DNA of 35,534 nucleotides from Roseitalea sp. MMSF_3546 (GTDB lineage: Bacteria > Pseudomonadota > Alphaproteobacteria > Rhizobiales > Rhizobiaceae). Positions 23,993 to 31,642 of this stretch are shown piece after piece. The position numbers and the translations under genes were made by a program. The stretch is from contig NZ_JASHKB010000030.1 in the NCBI RefSeq assembly GCF_030732865.1, positions 1 through 35,534 of the forward strand. The letters run 5' to 3'. The first letter of the stretch is position 1. Every line of letters starts with the position of its first letter. The notes below the pieces were generated by a model that saw only the letters and a program-made list of their open reading frames with translations, was not told the origin of the DNA and did no database searches.

Positions 23993-25227
23993 CGGGTGCG
24001 GACGATCTGGATGCGGGCGATGTCGAGCGCACCGGAATAGCGCGCCGACCAGCTCAGGGGCACAAAGCCGTTGGTCAGATGGATGCGCTGCGCCGCGCAG
24101 CCGGTTTCGGGAACCTCGAAATCAGTTTCGAAGCGCTGCCATTGGCTGGCGATGGGATCGAGGGGTATCGTGGCCAGTTCGGTGCCGTTGGTGCAGCCCA
24201 AAATGACCGAGATCGGCGCGGGTCCGCTCAGATCCTGCGACCGGGCCATGACTTCGAGGCGATGGGCGCCGGGGCGCATGACCAGCATCTGCGTGAGATT
24301 GTCGAGCCGGAGCGGCGTGTTCAGAAACCCGATGCGCACAAAGCTCGCCGTGACCTCGGGCGGTTCGGCGTCGGGCGCGCGCTGGCCGACCCAGTCAAGG
24401 GCGACGCCGCGCTGGCCCTGCGTGCGCCAGTCAAAGGCCGAACCGGTCGGCCGATAGGCAAAGGTGTCATTGTTGACAAATCCCGTCGGTGCCGGCCGGT
24501 CCCGGGCGAGCGTGACCCGGTCAAGGATGAGCGCGGCCTCCAGTTGGCCTTCGCGGATCAGGCGCCTCGAGATCGCGCCGATCGAACCGCCAAGGCCGTC
24601 GACGCCCTTTTCGTGGAAGGCCAGCACCATCTCGGAGGCGACCATCGGACCCTTCTCGCGCATCACCGCCGAAATGAGCCCCGATCGTGCACGATCATCG
24701 CTGGCGAACGCTTCGATCAGCGCGCGTCGGCCCTCGTCAATGGCGGCCATGGCAAGAACGGCCTGGCGCTGATCGCCCCAGCCGCCCGACCGGACCGTCA
24801 GGCGCCGGGCATGGCGGGCCGCGCGCTCGTAATCGCCGCTGGTCACGTCATAGACGAGAAGATGGCGCAGTGCCTGGCGTTCGGCGGGCTGCTTGGCAAG
24901 GGCCGTTTCGAAATGCGCACGCGCCGCCTCGACCGCGCCGCGCTCATGGGCAAGGATGCCCAGAATGCTGTCGAACCGGCCATCGGCGCGATGCAGTTCG
25001 GTGCCGCGTTCGGCAAGACGGGCGACCCGATCGAGATGTGCGGCCTGTGCTTGGGAAAGCTCGGAGACGATCGCGCGTATGCGCGTGTCGGCATTGAGCG
25101 GTGCGTAGGCCAGAGCGCCCCGCGGATCGTCGCCGTGCGTGACGATCCGGCCCAGATCAGCCAAGACGGCGGCGCAGATCGCGAACGAAGCGCCCAACAA
25201 CGTTATTTGAAGCAGACGTTTGAACAC
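23989..25227 (-). CDS. TPR protein of polysaccharide locus, function unknown
   Basis: A 412-residue protein if started at GTG 25227, which follows AGGGA and gives a compact signal-anchor (FKRLLQITLLGASFAICAAV). An in-frame ATG at 25284 would overlap the wzc-like gene by 128 nt. After the anchor come TPR-like helices in about residues 75-150 (GILAHERGAVEAARAHFETA, LLVYDVTSGDYERAARHAR). The C-terminal 150 residues read like a beta-sandwich, including MLVMRPGAHRLEVMARSQ, ISVILGCTNG and QRFETDFEVPETGCAAQRI, similar in feel to carbohydrate-binding modules. It is probably periplasmic and membrane-anchored. Between Wzc and Wzy it may organise the export machinery or bind polymer; no function is assigned. 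Confidence 0.6.
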   Translation of the reverse strand: MFKRLLQITLLGASFAICAAVLADLGRIVTHGDDPRGALAYAPLNADTRIRAIVSELSQAQAAHLDRVARLAERGTELHRADGRFDSILGILAHERGAVEAARAHFETALAKQPAERQALRHLLVYDVTSGDYERAARHARRLTVRSGGWGDQRQAVLAMAAIDEGRRALIEAFASDDRARSGLISAVMREKGPMVASEMVLAFHEKGVDGLGGSIGAISRRLIREGQLEAALILDRVTLARDRPAPTGFVNNDTFAYRPTGSAFDWRTQGQRGVALDWVGQRAPDAEPPEVTASFVRIGFLNTPLRLDNLTQMLVMRPGAHRLEVMARSQDLSGPAPISVILGCTNGTELATIPLDPIASQWQRFETDFEVPETGCAAQRIHLTNGFVPLSWSARYSGALDIARIQIVRTR

Positions 25228-27505
25228 GGCGCGTTGTTTCCCTGCGGTGGTCTTCGAGCTGGGCGCCGTCGGAGCCGTAGGCATAATAGTTGTAATTCAT
25301 GTAGCGATACGCATAGTTGTAGTCGAGCCGGTCGATCTCGAACTTGGTCATCGCGGCACCGATGATATGCCCGCCCACCGCCCGCAGGCGCTTGACGGCG
25401 TTCTGCGCGGACTTGCGCTTGACCTGCTTGGCCGCGACCACCATCAGCGTCGCATCGGCCGAGCGCGACAGGATCGGCGCGTCCGACAGACCCATCACCG
25501 GCGGGGCGTCGATGATGACCAGATCGTAGCGGTTCTTGCAGAAATGCAGCACCATGCCCATCCGGTCCGAGGCCAGAAGATCGGCCGGGCTGGGCGGCAG
25601 GGTGCCCGCGGTCATGAAATCGACATTGCCGACCGCGCTCTTGCGGAAGATCGGCGTCTGCACATTGTTCTTCAGAACGTTGGTCAGGATGTTGGACAGG
25701 CCGATCGCATTGTCGGTCTTGAACATGCGGTGCATGCGCGGCCGGCGCATGTCCGCGTCGATGATCAGGACCTTTCTTCCAAGCGAGGCAAATTCCTGGG
25801 CGAGCTTGAAGGCGACCGTGGTCTTGCCCTCGCCCGGCTCGGCGCTGGTGATCAGCAGCGTGCGTGTCTCTTCATAGGCCGTCGTGAACTGCAGCGACGT
25901 GCGCAGTGTTCGGTGCGCTTCGGACAGGTTCGAATTGGTGTCGACCATGGCGTCATCGAACCCGTCGCCTGCGACCTTCGGAATGATGCCGAGCACCGGC
26001 AGTTTGAGGTCGGATTCGATCTGGTCGGGCACCGCGAAGGTGTTGTTGAGCAGCTCGAGGATATAGATGATCCCGGCCGCCAGCATCGCCGACAGCGCAA
26101 AGGCGAAACCCAGATTGCGCATGGGCTGGGGCGCAAAGGGCACGCCGGGCACGCTCGCCTCGTCGATGATCGATGCGTTGCCGCTCTGGATCTCGGCGGC
26201 GACGTCGAGATCGTTGAGCTTGGTGATCAGCGACGCGTATTGCGCGCGGTTGGTGTCGACCTCGCGCTCGAGGATCGTATAGCGGATGTTCTTGCGTTGC
26301 AGGTCGGCCTGCCGGTTTTCCAGATTGGCCAGTTCGGCCTGCAGGGCCGCGATGCGGATATTGGTCTGCTCGAGCCGGGCCCTGACCGAATCGACAATCG
26401 CGCCCACCTGAGCATCGATCTGGTCGTCGATCTGATTGATCTGGATCTGGAGCCGCTGCATTTCCGGAAAACCGGGCTTGAGCGTGGCGAGCTTGACCTG
26501 GTATTCGGCCTGCAGTTCGCCAAGACGCTCCTGCAGGGCCCGGATCGATTCGCTTTCGAAGATCTGGGGCAAGAGGATCGCTTCGCCGGCCGCGCTCTGC
26601 TCGACGACGCGTTGGAGTTCGCCGCGTTCCTTGGTCGCCTCAATCAGCTGTCCGTTGACCGCCGAAATGCTCGAGGCGATCAGCGAGATCTCATCGGCCT
26701 CAAGCGTGATGCCTTCGGTTTCGGCATAGTCGACCAGCGCGATCTCGGAGGCCTCCAGCCGGTCCTTGACCTCGATGATCCGTTCCTGAAGGAATTCACG
26801 CGCCAGCGTTGAAGTCTGGGCGCGCTGGTCGACCGACTGATCGACATAGCTGGCCGCGACCTGGTTGACGACGCGGGCCGCCATTTGCGGGTTGGCGTGT
26901 TCGTAATCGACGCGAATGACCGCGGTGTTGCGGATCAGATCGGCCGACAGCCCGCCCCGGACAAGGCGGGTTGCCAGATCCTCGCGCTCTTGCGGTGTCA
27001 ATGCGTCAAGGTCGACCGTGCCCGTGGTGCCAAATGCACGCCGGACGATGTTCATCAGCGAGAATTCCGGCGCGGGCGCCAGAAACGCGGCATCATTGGA
27101 CAGGCCCAGTTCGAACGAGACCCGGCGCGCCAGATCCTTGGACAGGATCTTGCGCCGTGCCGTCTCGAAGACCCGCGCATCCGATCCGGTCGAGATGCTG
27201 TCGAGATCCTGCAGGATCTTGATGCTCGGCGTCTGGATCTCCAGCGTCGTCGCCGCCCGGTACATCGGCGTCTGCATCCAGGTGTAGACGATGCCGGCGA
27301 CCAGCCCGCAGGCAATGCAGGCGACCACGACCCACCGATAGTGAACGACAAACCAGAACAGCTTGACCGGATCGAAGTCAAAGCCCTCATCGTCCTCGGC
27401 GAACTGGTCGAGATCGGCATAGCGGCGCCGGCGCAGCTCTTCTTCGTGCGCCATGGCCCGACCCGATGTGTGCATCTCGCTCAAGGCGTATTCGGGTTTG
27501 TTCAT
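25157..27505 (-). CDS. Wzc-type polysaccharide co-polymerase/tyrosine autokinase
   Basis: A 782-residue fused protein. A cytoplasmic start leads to a first membrane helix at about 56-76. A long periplasmic coiled-coil region (about 220-430, with repeated Leu/Glu helices) follows, then a PFAPQPMRNLGFAFALS proline motif and a second helix at 466-486. The BY-kinase domain has Walker A AEPGEGKTT at 555-563, Walker A' IIDADMRRP and Walker B DLVIIDAPP at 661-669. A cluster of eight tyrosines at 729-743 (Y-rich DYNYAYRYMNYNYYAY) is the autophosphorylation tail. It controls chain length and contacts the Wza channel. Unusually, about 40 residues including VQTSASNNVVGRFVRDLRRR follow the tyrosine tail. 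Confidence 0.93.
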   Translation of the reverse strand: MNKPEYALSEMHTSGRAMAHEEELRRRRYADLDQFAEDDEGFDFDPVKLFWFVVHYRWVVVACIACGLVAGIVYTWMQTPMYRAATTLEIQTPSIKILQDLDSISTGSDARVFETARRKILSKDLARRVSFELGLSNDAAFLAPAPEFSLMNIVRRAFGTTGTVDLDALTPQEREDLATRLVRGGLSADLIRNTAVIRVDYEHANPQMAARVVNQVAASYVDQSVDQRAQTSTLAREFLQERIIEVKDRLEASEIALVDYAETEGITLEADEISLIASSISAVNGQLIEATKERGELQRVVEQSAAGEAILLPQIFESESIRALQERLGELQAEYQVKLATLKPGFPEMQRLQIQINQIDDQIDAQVGAIVDSVRARLEQTNIRIAALQAELANLENRQADLQRKNIRYTILEREVDTNRAQYASLITKLNDLDVAAEIQSGNASIIDEASVPGVPFAPQPMRNLGFAFALSAMLAAGIIYILELLNNTFAVPDQIESDLKLPVLGIIPKVAGDGFDDAMVDTNSNLSEAHRTLRTSLQFTTAYEETRTLLITSAEPGEGKTTVAFKLAQEFASLGRKVLIIDADMRRPRMHRMFKTDNAIGLSNILTNVLKNNVQTPIFRKSAVGNVDFMTAGTLPPSPADLLASDRMGMVLHFCKNRYDLVIIDAPPVMGLSDAPILSRSADATLMVVAAKQVKRKSAQNAVKRLRAVGGHIIGAAMTKFEIDRLDYNYAYRYMNYNYYAYGSDGAQLEDHRRETTRRVQTSASNNVVGRFVRDLRRRLG

Positions 27506-27519
27506 CGCAGCTATACGCC

Positions 27520-28287
27520 CTAATTGACCGGCCCGGTCACGACAGTTGGAACCGCCCGGACGGTCGTGGCGATGCCCAGGGCCTCGCGCAGGTTCTTGAC
27601 GGCGACACGAAAGCCCGATTCGAAGGCGACGACAACATCGCCGCCGTAAATTCGCGGATCCTCGGCCTGGCCCCGCTGGATGGCGGGCAGCGAATATTGT
27701 GCGACGAGCCTTTCGCCGCCGATCTCGCGGAAGATCCAGATGGCGCGATCATTGGCGACCTGGGTCACCCCGCCCGATTGGGCGACCAGTTGCTGCAGGG
27801 TCGTACCACTCGTGACCTGCTTGCTGCCGATCCGGCCGAACTCGCCGTCGACCAGCACGCGCTGACCGAAGGACTCCTTCACCGTCACCGTGATCGCCGG
27901 TGCCTGCAGGTAGTCGGCACCGTAGCGCTGTTCGAGGCGCTGCTCGAGTTCGGGTACGGTCAGGCCGGTCACCTGGACCTCGCCGATCAGCGGCATGGAA
28001 ATCTGCCCGCGCGCATTGACGCGGACGGTGCGGTTGAGTTCGCTGACATCGAAGAAGTCGATCTCAAGAAGATCGTTGGCCGCGATGCGGACCTCGGCGA
28101 CCCCGAAGGTGTCGGTCGGCTCGGGCAAGCGTTCGACGACGCGGATCTCGCCATCGGTATCGCCGACGCGGGCAAAGGCCTGTGTCGGGGCCTGATCGAG
28201 TGCGCCCGTCGTGCCGCCCTGGCAGGCGGCCGCGCTCAACGCCACGAGCGCCATCAGCAATGCTTTCAATGGCCCGCGGCGTTGCAC
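27520..28287 (-). CDS. Wza-type polysaccharide export lipoprotein
   Basis: A 255-residue outer-membrane export protein. The GTG at 28287 is preferred because GAGGGG lies about 9 nt before it and it yields a clean signal peptide, RRGPLKALLMALVALSAAAC. Cys22 would be the acylated residue (lipobox AAAC, weak at -3). An in-frame ATG at 28404 gives an implausible leader. The poly-export domain spans about 50-140 (VRIAANDLLEIDFFDVSELN, GQISMPLIGEVQV, PAITVTVKE), followed by one SLBB-like domain (VLVDGEFGRIGSKQV to VTQVAND). It lacks the second SLBB and long amphipathic tail of E. coli Wza, as is common outside enterics. It is 14 nt before the wzc-like gene. Confidence 0.88.
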   Translation of the reverse strand: MQRRGPLKALLMALVALSAAACQGGTTGALDQAPTQAFARVGDTDGEIRVVERLPEPTDTFGVAEVRIAANDLLEIDFFDVSELNRTVRVNARGQISMPLIGEVQVTGLTVPELEQRLEQRYGADYLQAPAITVTVKESFGQRVLVDGEFGRIGSKQVTSGTTLQQLVAQSGGVTQVANDRAIWIFREIGGERLVAQYSLPAIQRGQAEDPRIYGGDVVVAFESGFRVAVKNLREALGIATTVRAVPTVVTGPVN

Positions 28288-28587
28288 CTGTCCGATCCCC
28301 TCAGTCTTGACCAGCCCTTCACCTAGGGCAAGGGTGTAGCACCGGTGAGGCCGAATTGCGGCCATGCCACTGCCACACCGCCCGGGGCAAAGCGCCTCTT
28401 TCACCGCTCCCGTCCAGCCATTGCCATGAACAGCCGGTGTTGCAAAGACCGCAGCCGGGGTTTTCAGGCAAAAGATCGCAGCGGCGTATGCGGCAATCAG
28501 ACCTCTGTGATGAAGGCAAGGCGGGCCGGGTTCATCGATCCGCCAGAGGTTCGACCCGCGCGCCGCTGCGACCGATCAGCTACGCGA
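28288..28587. other. Gap upstream of the wza-like gene
   Basis: A 300-base stretch between the wza-like start and the stop of the small secreted protein, both on the minus strand. Open frames here are low-quality GC-rich shadows. I see no convincing -35/-10 pair, no U-tailed hairpin and no repeat. If the wza-like gene has its own promoter it must be here. Confidence 0.4.
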
Positions 28588-29193
28588 TCACGGGCTCGCC
28601 GGATCGTCGCCATCGCCGAAATCATCATCATCACCGCCACCGACGGCAAAGGCCAGCCCGCCAATGCCGATCAGGCCAAGAAGGCCGAGCATCGCGACCA
28701 CATTGCCGTCGGCGTCGACAACGGGCACTTCGGTCGGTTCCACGGCGGCCTGCTCGACCTGCGGGGCGGTGTTGCCGGTTCTCACGCAGATATTGCCGTC
28801 CGGGCCGGCCGGGGTCGAAAGGCGCACGAACTGGTTCGACTGCAGCTGGACCAGGCATTCCTGGGAGATCGCGATCTCGGCAAAGCTCGACGGGCCGGTG
28901 ACGACCTCGCCATCGGGGCCAAGCTCCTGACCCGGCACGGTGATCTGGAAGCCAAGGCTGGTCAGCTGAAGAACGCCACCCTCGGCCTGGGTGACGATCG
29001 CCGCGGGCTCGCCCTCGGGCACCGGCGTTGCGATGCAATCGCAATCGGCGAACGGGTCGACGGGCACTTCATCGAGGCCGTTCGGGTTTACCGCGCCGTT
29101 CTGGGCCAAGGCGGTCTGGCTGACGATCAGCGCAAGCGTGGCCACCGTGGCGAATACCGAGCCACTGCGCTTGTGACGAAGTGCGTCAAGCAT
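28588..29193 (-). CDS. Secreted protein with C-terminal helix and acidic tail, function unknown
   Basis: A 201-residue protein. The ATG at 29193 follows AGGGGAAATCG, a good ribosome-binding site, and opens a signal peptide (RHKRSGSVFATVATLALIVS, then QTALA before Gln). The mature part has scattered cysteines (DCDCIATP, QECLVQLQ, NICVRTG) and short glycine-proline loops. The end is VVDADGNVVAMLGLLGLIG, then IGGLAFAVGGG and a DDDDFGDGDD tail. It thus has a hydrophobic helix followed by acidic rather than basic residues, the opposite of PEP-CTERM or LPXTG-type sorting signals. No domain is recognised. It stands first in the minus-strand polysaccharide locus, preceded by a plausible promoter. Confidence 0.65.
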   Translation of the reverse strand: MLDALRHKRSGSVFATVATLALIVSQTALAQNGAVNPNGLDEVPVDPFADCDCIATPVPEGEPAAIVTQAEGGVLQLTSLGFQITVPGQELGPDGEVVTGPSSFAEIAISQECLVQLQSNQFVRLSTPAGPDGNICVRTGNTAPQVEQAAVEPTEVPVVDADGNVVAMLGLLGLIGIGGLAFAVGGGDDDDFGDGDDPASP

Positions 29194-29218
29194 CGATTTC
29201 CCCTGCTGCAACACTTGC

Positions 29219-29246
29219 GATATACCATAGGGCTGACCGATTTCAA
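29219..29246 (-). promoter_or_regulatory. Sigma-70-like promoter for the polysaccharide locus
   Basis: On the minus strand TTGAAA (29241-29246), 16 nt and TATATC (29219-29224) lie about 25 nt before the ATG of the secreted-protein gene, leaving a short 5' UTR containing its AGGGG site. The -35 is five of six to consensus and the -10 four of six. It is the best promoter-like sequence upstream of the 28-kb gene string. Confidence 0.45.
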
Positions 29247-29542
29247 TGAAGATTTGGTTGCAATTGCTGTCTGTGACACCCTGGGCGGGCTGCCGTGCGC
29301 CCCGCAACGGCCGTTTGGGCGGCGTTTTTGGCCGGTTTGGGGCAGGATTGGTGGTCCGCCGCGCCCAGGTCACGTTTTGCAACGCACATGTGATCACCGC
29401 CGCGCGTCGGCTTTCGGCGCCCGGTCCGGCTGATTCGGACCCCGTCCGATCGAGAGCTGCCATCGCGTGAGCGCGGACGCTTGCACGCGCCGGCGGCGCA
29501 TTGTACGCCCAGCCCGATCACAACGAACCGAGATGACCGCAA
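29247..29542. other. Divergent intergenic region, polysaccharide locus / LOV gene
   Basis: Together with the promoter above, about 350 bases separate the divergent starts at 29193 and 29543. TCGGAC and GTCCGA at 29435-29449 form a perfect 6-bp inverted repeat with a 3-nt centre, a possible operator about 95 nt before the LOV gene. No strong plus-strand promoter is evident. Confidence 0.4.
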
Positions 29543-29920
29543 GTGACCATCACGCCCCTTCAAAAGGCCGACCTGCGCGCGCTTTTGGAAGACGACGAGG
29601 CCGAGATGAGCGTCGTCTTCTCCGATCCGACCCTGCCGGACAATCCGATGATCTTCGTCAGCGAGGCGTTCGAACGCCAGACCGGCTACACGGCCGAGGA
29701 GGCGGTGGGACGCAACTGCCGGTTCCTGCAGGGCCCGCAGACCAGTCCCGATGCCGTCGAGGCGATCCGCTGTGCGCTCAGGGCGCATACGCGCTTTACC
29801 ATCGACATCGTCAATTACCGCAAGGACGGCACACCCTTTTTGAACCGGCTGCGGATCCGCCCGATCTTCGATTCAGAGGGTCGGCTGCAGTTTTTCGCGG
29901 GCGCGCAGAACCCGGTCTGA
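29543..29920 (+). CDS. Short LOV blue-light photoreceptor
   Basis: A 125-residue protein that is almost entirely a LOV/PAS domain. GRNCRFLQGPQT at 56-67 carries the photoactive Cys59 that forms the flavin adduct. Asn91 (IVNYRKDG), Asn101 (FLNRLRI) and Gln122 (AGAQ) match the conserved FMN-contacting residues. No effector domain follows; the chain ends three residues after Gln122, making it a minimal short-LOV protein of the DsLOV/PpSB1 kind. The start is GTG 29543; an ATG ten bases upstream is in another frame. It diverges from the polysaccharide locus, which makes light control of surface polymer worth testing, though the output partner is unknown. It is followed by a strong bidirectional hairpin. 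Confidence 0.88.
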   Translation: MTITPLQKADLRALLEDDEAEMSVVFSDPTLPDNPMIFVSEAFERQTGYTAEEAVGRNCRFLQGPQTSPDAVEAIRCALRAHTRFTIDIVNYRKDGTPFLNRLRIRPIFDSEGRLQFFAGAQNPV

Positions 29921-29922
29921 GC

Positions 29923-29968
29923 GCGCTCGCCGCCAGGCTCACCGGGTGGGCAGAACGGCGGCGAGCGC
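29923..29968. terminator. Bidirectional terminator-like hairpin
   Basis: GCGCTCGCCGCC (29923-29934) and GGCGGCGAGCGC (29957-29968) are a perfect 12-bp inverted repeat with a 22-nt loop. It lies in the 55-base gap between the LOV stop and the stop of the convergent secreted-protein gene. There is no U-run, but the position and stability suit a shared terminator or mRNA-end stabiliser. Confidence 0.6.
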
Positions 29969-29975
29969 CCGGCGA

Positions 29976-30329
29976 TCAGCCGCGACAGGGTCGGGCGCGC
30001 AGAACGCAGGTCAGCGGCCGCCCCGAACAGTTGAACGAGACGATCTGGGCGTTCTTGAAGCTCGAATAGTCCGTGCCGTAGACCGGCAGCGCAACGCCCT
30101 TGGCGCCCATCGAGCGGCCTTCGACGGCGCGGACCCAGCGCCGGATCGCCCGCCGCTTGGCGCGTTTCTCGCGGGCCTTGGCGCGCGGCGCCGCCGATTG
30201 GCCCATCGTGGTGTAGATGTGCGATGCGCACATGCGCTCTTGTGCGCTGGCCGCAGGTGCGCCCAGCGGAGAAAGGGCAGCGCCGGTTCCGGCAATGATG
30301 ACGGCGCATGTGAGAAGGAACCTGGTCAT
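29976..30329 (-). CDS. Small secreted basic protein, function unknown
   Basis: A 117-residue protein. The ATG at 30329 follows AAAGGATCACGCC and opens a signal peptide (TRFLLTCAVIIAGTGAALSP ending near ASAQ). The middle is very basic (RAKAREKRAKRRAIRRWVRA). The end has GTDYSSFKNAQIVSFNCSG, LTCVLRARPC, with a cysteine pair and a terminal RPC. This resembles a common alphaproteobacterial family of small exported proteins with a W..V...YG..Y....A....C....C.A.PC ending. That family has no function known to me. It is convergent with the LOV gene and separate from the polysaccharide locus. Confidence 0.7.
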   Translation of the reverse strand: MTRFLLTCAVIIAGTGAALSPLGAPAASAQERMCASHIYTTMGQSAAPRAKAREKRAKRRAIRRWVRAVEGRSMGAKGVALPVYGTDYSSFKNAQIVSFNCSGRPLTCVLRARPCRG

Positions 30330-30747
30330 GGCGTGATCCTTTGGCTTGCGGCCGATGACGGGCACCCCATCGGGCCCGTCGCCGGCACGTTGCGATTGCA
30401 TGCAAGGCTAATTGGCCAGCGGGCGCGCCACTGTGCCGATGCGCACAGGCCGCAGGCCGCTCAAGATGCCGGGAAAAAGCCACCGGTCAGATCTGTGGTC
30501 GCCAGGGCCGATTGCGCACAAGATGATAAGACGGCACGCGCGATGGCAACCAGCTGCGGTGACGGCCTGGCACGCGCCGGTTGCGGCATGCGCCAGCCCG
30601 ATCGTCGGCGGCCTTCACAACGCCCATGCAACACCCGGATGAGGCCCGGCCCATGACCGGCACAATCGCGTTGCACGGCCGCGCCCGCAGCGATAATCTG
30701 TGCATCTTCAGATGGGGACATGCCAGACCAGCCCTCGGGGGCCCGCC
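30330..30747. other. Divergent gap with possible promoter for DUF1801 gene
   Basis: About 420 bases between divergent starts. On the plus strand TTGCAC (30671-30676), 15 nt and GATAAT (30692-30697) lie about 50 nt before the DUF1801 start; the -10 is good but the -35 and spacing are poor. Open frames here have no coding character that I can support. No repeats are seen apart from an imperfect 12-bp hairpin near 30570-30600. Confidence 0.35.
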
Positions 30748-31167
30748 ATGCGCAAGGACAGGACCCGGCCGGACAACGCCGATCTTGAGGGCGTCATCGG
30801 CGCGATCGCAAGCGACAAACGGCGCGCCCATGCCGAACGGCTGATCGCCATGATGCAAGACGTCACCGGCGAACCGCCAACCGTGTGGAACGGCCGCATC
30901 ATCGGGTTCGGGCACTACCATTACCGCTACGACAGCGGGCGCGAGGGCGACACGTTTCGCACGGGTTTTGCCGCCCGGAAGAACGATTTGTCCATCCATG
31001 TCATGGCCGGGCTCGACGAGATGGCCGATGCGCTCGATGCGCTGGGACCGCACAAGCGTGGTGTGTCCTGCCTCTACGTGAAATCGCTCGACGCCATCGA
31101 CTTTGCCGTACTGCGCCAGATCATCGCCAGGAACATGGCGATCATGGCCGCGCGCTACCCGACCTGA
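30748..31167 (+). CDS. DUF1801 (YdhG-like) protein
   Basis: A 139-residue protein of the DUF1801 fold. Visible features are ASDKRRAHAERLIAMMQDVT, a Trp-Asn/Gly segment (PPTVWNGRIIGFGHYHYRYD) that corresponds to the family's small-ligand pocket, FAARKNDLSIHVM and KRGVSCLYVKSLDAIDFAVL. The ATG at 30748 is preferred over 30700 because the added residues do not fit the family. Members are small cytoplasmic proteins of unsettled function, often linked to metal or stress responses. It stands alone here. Confidence 0.8.
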   Translation: MRKDRTRPDNADLEGVIGAIASDKRRAHAERLIAMMQDVTGEPPTVWNGRIIGFGHYHYRYDSGREGDTFRTGFAARKNDLSIHVMAGLDEMADALDALGPHKRGVSCLYVKSLDAIDFAVLRQIIARNMAIMAARYPT

Positions 31168-31642
31168 GAGCCGATTCTGCGGCCATGCCTGCCGTGCGCG
31201 CCGTCAGTTCGGCGCGCTGGTGCGGCCGGCCAATCCGAAATCGCGTGTCGCCGCCTCGTCGATGCCCGCGGGGCTATGTGTGCCAACACCGCTTCGGATT
31301 TCGGCACCGCCGATGCCGTGTGGCGCGTTCGGTGCACCCCCATCCGCGGATCGAAGAGCGATCGTCTTTTCCTGCGTACAATGTGATTTTCATTGTGCAT
31401 CATGGACTTCTATATTTGTATATGGAACAATTCCCCTTGTACAGGAAATCCGAACCGGAAAGTGTCTCGGTCCGATTGCTTCGAAACGGGCATCCCTTTG
31501 CCGGTTCGATCACCGTCATAGCATGTGGCGGCTGGCGCTTGACCTCTCGGATTCTCTCGATTACACAGACACTCATTGCGCCTGATCGATCCGCTGGCTC
31601 GACGGGATTTGATACTTGATTTTGTACTTATGGAGTTTGACC
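31168..31642. other. Gap before the Pro/Ala-repeat gene
   Basis: A 475-base stretch without a gene I can support. The second half (about 31370-31470) is clearly AT-richer than its surroundings. It holds a 6-bp inverted repeat, ACAATG (31378-31383) and CATTGT (31391-31396), and a TATATTTGTATATG run near 31411-31426 that could include a -10 element. This is the likely promoter area for the downstream ATGA-linked cassette; no -35/-10 pair is convincing. Confidence 0.35.

Noticed and set aside
25220-26812. 530-codon plus-strand frame opposite the Wzc-type kinase
   Set aside because: Shadow of a well-supported autokinase; composition dominated by Arg, Asp, Gly and Leu typical of antisense frames in GC-rich DNA.
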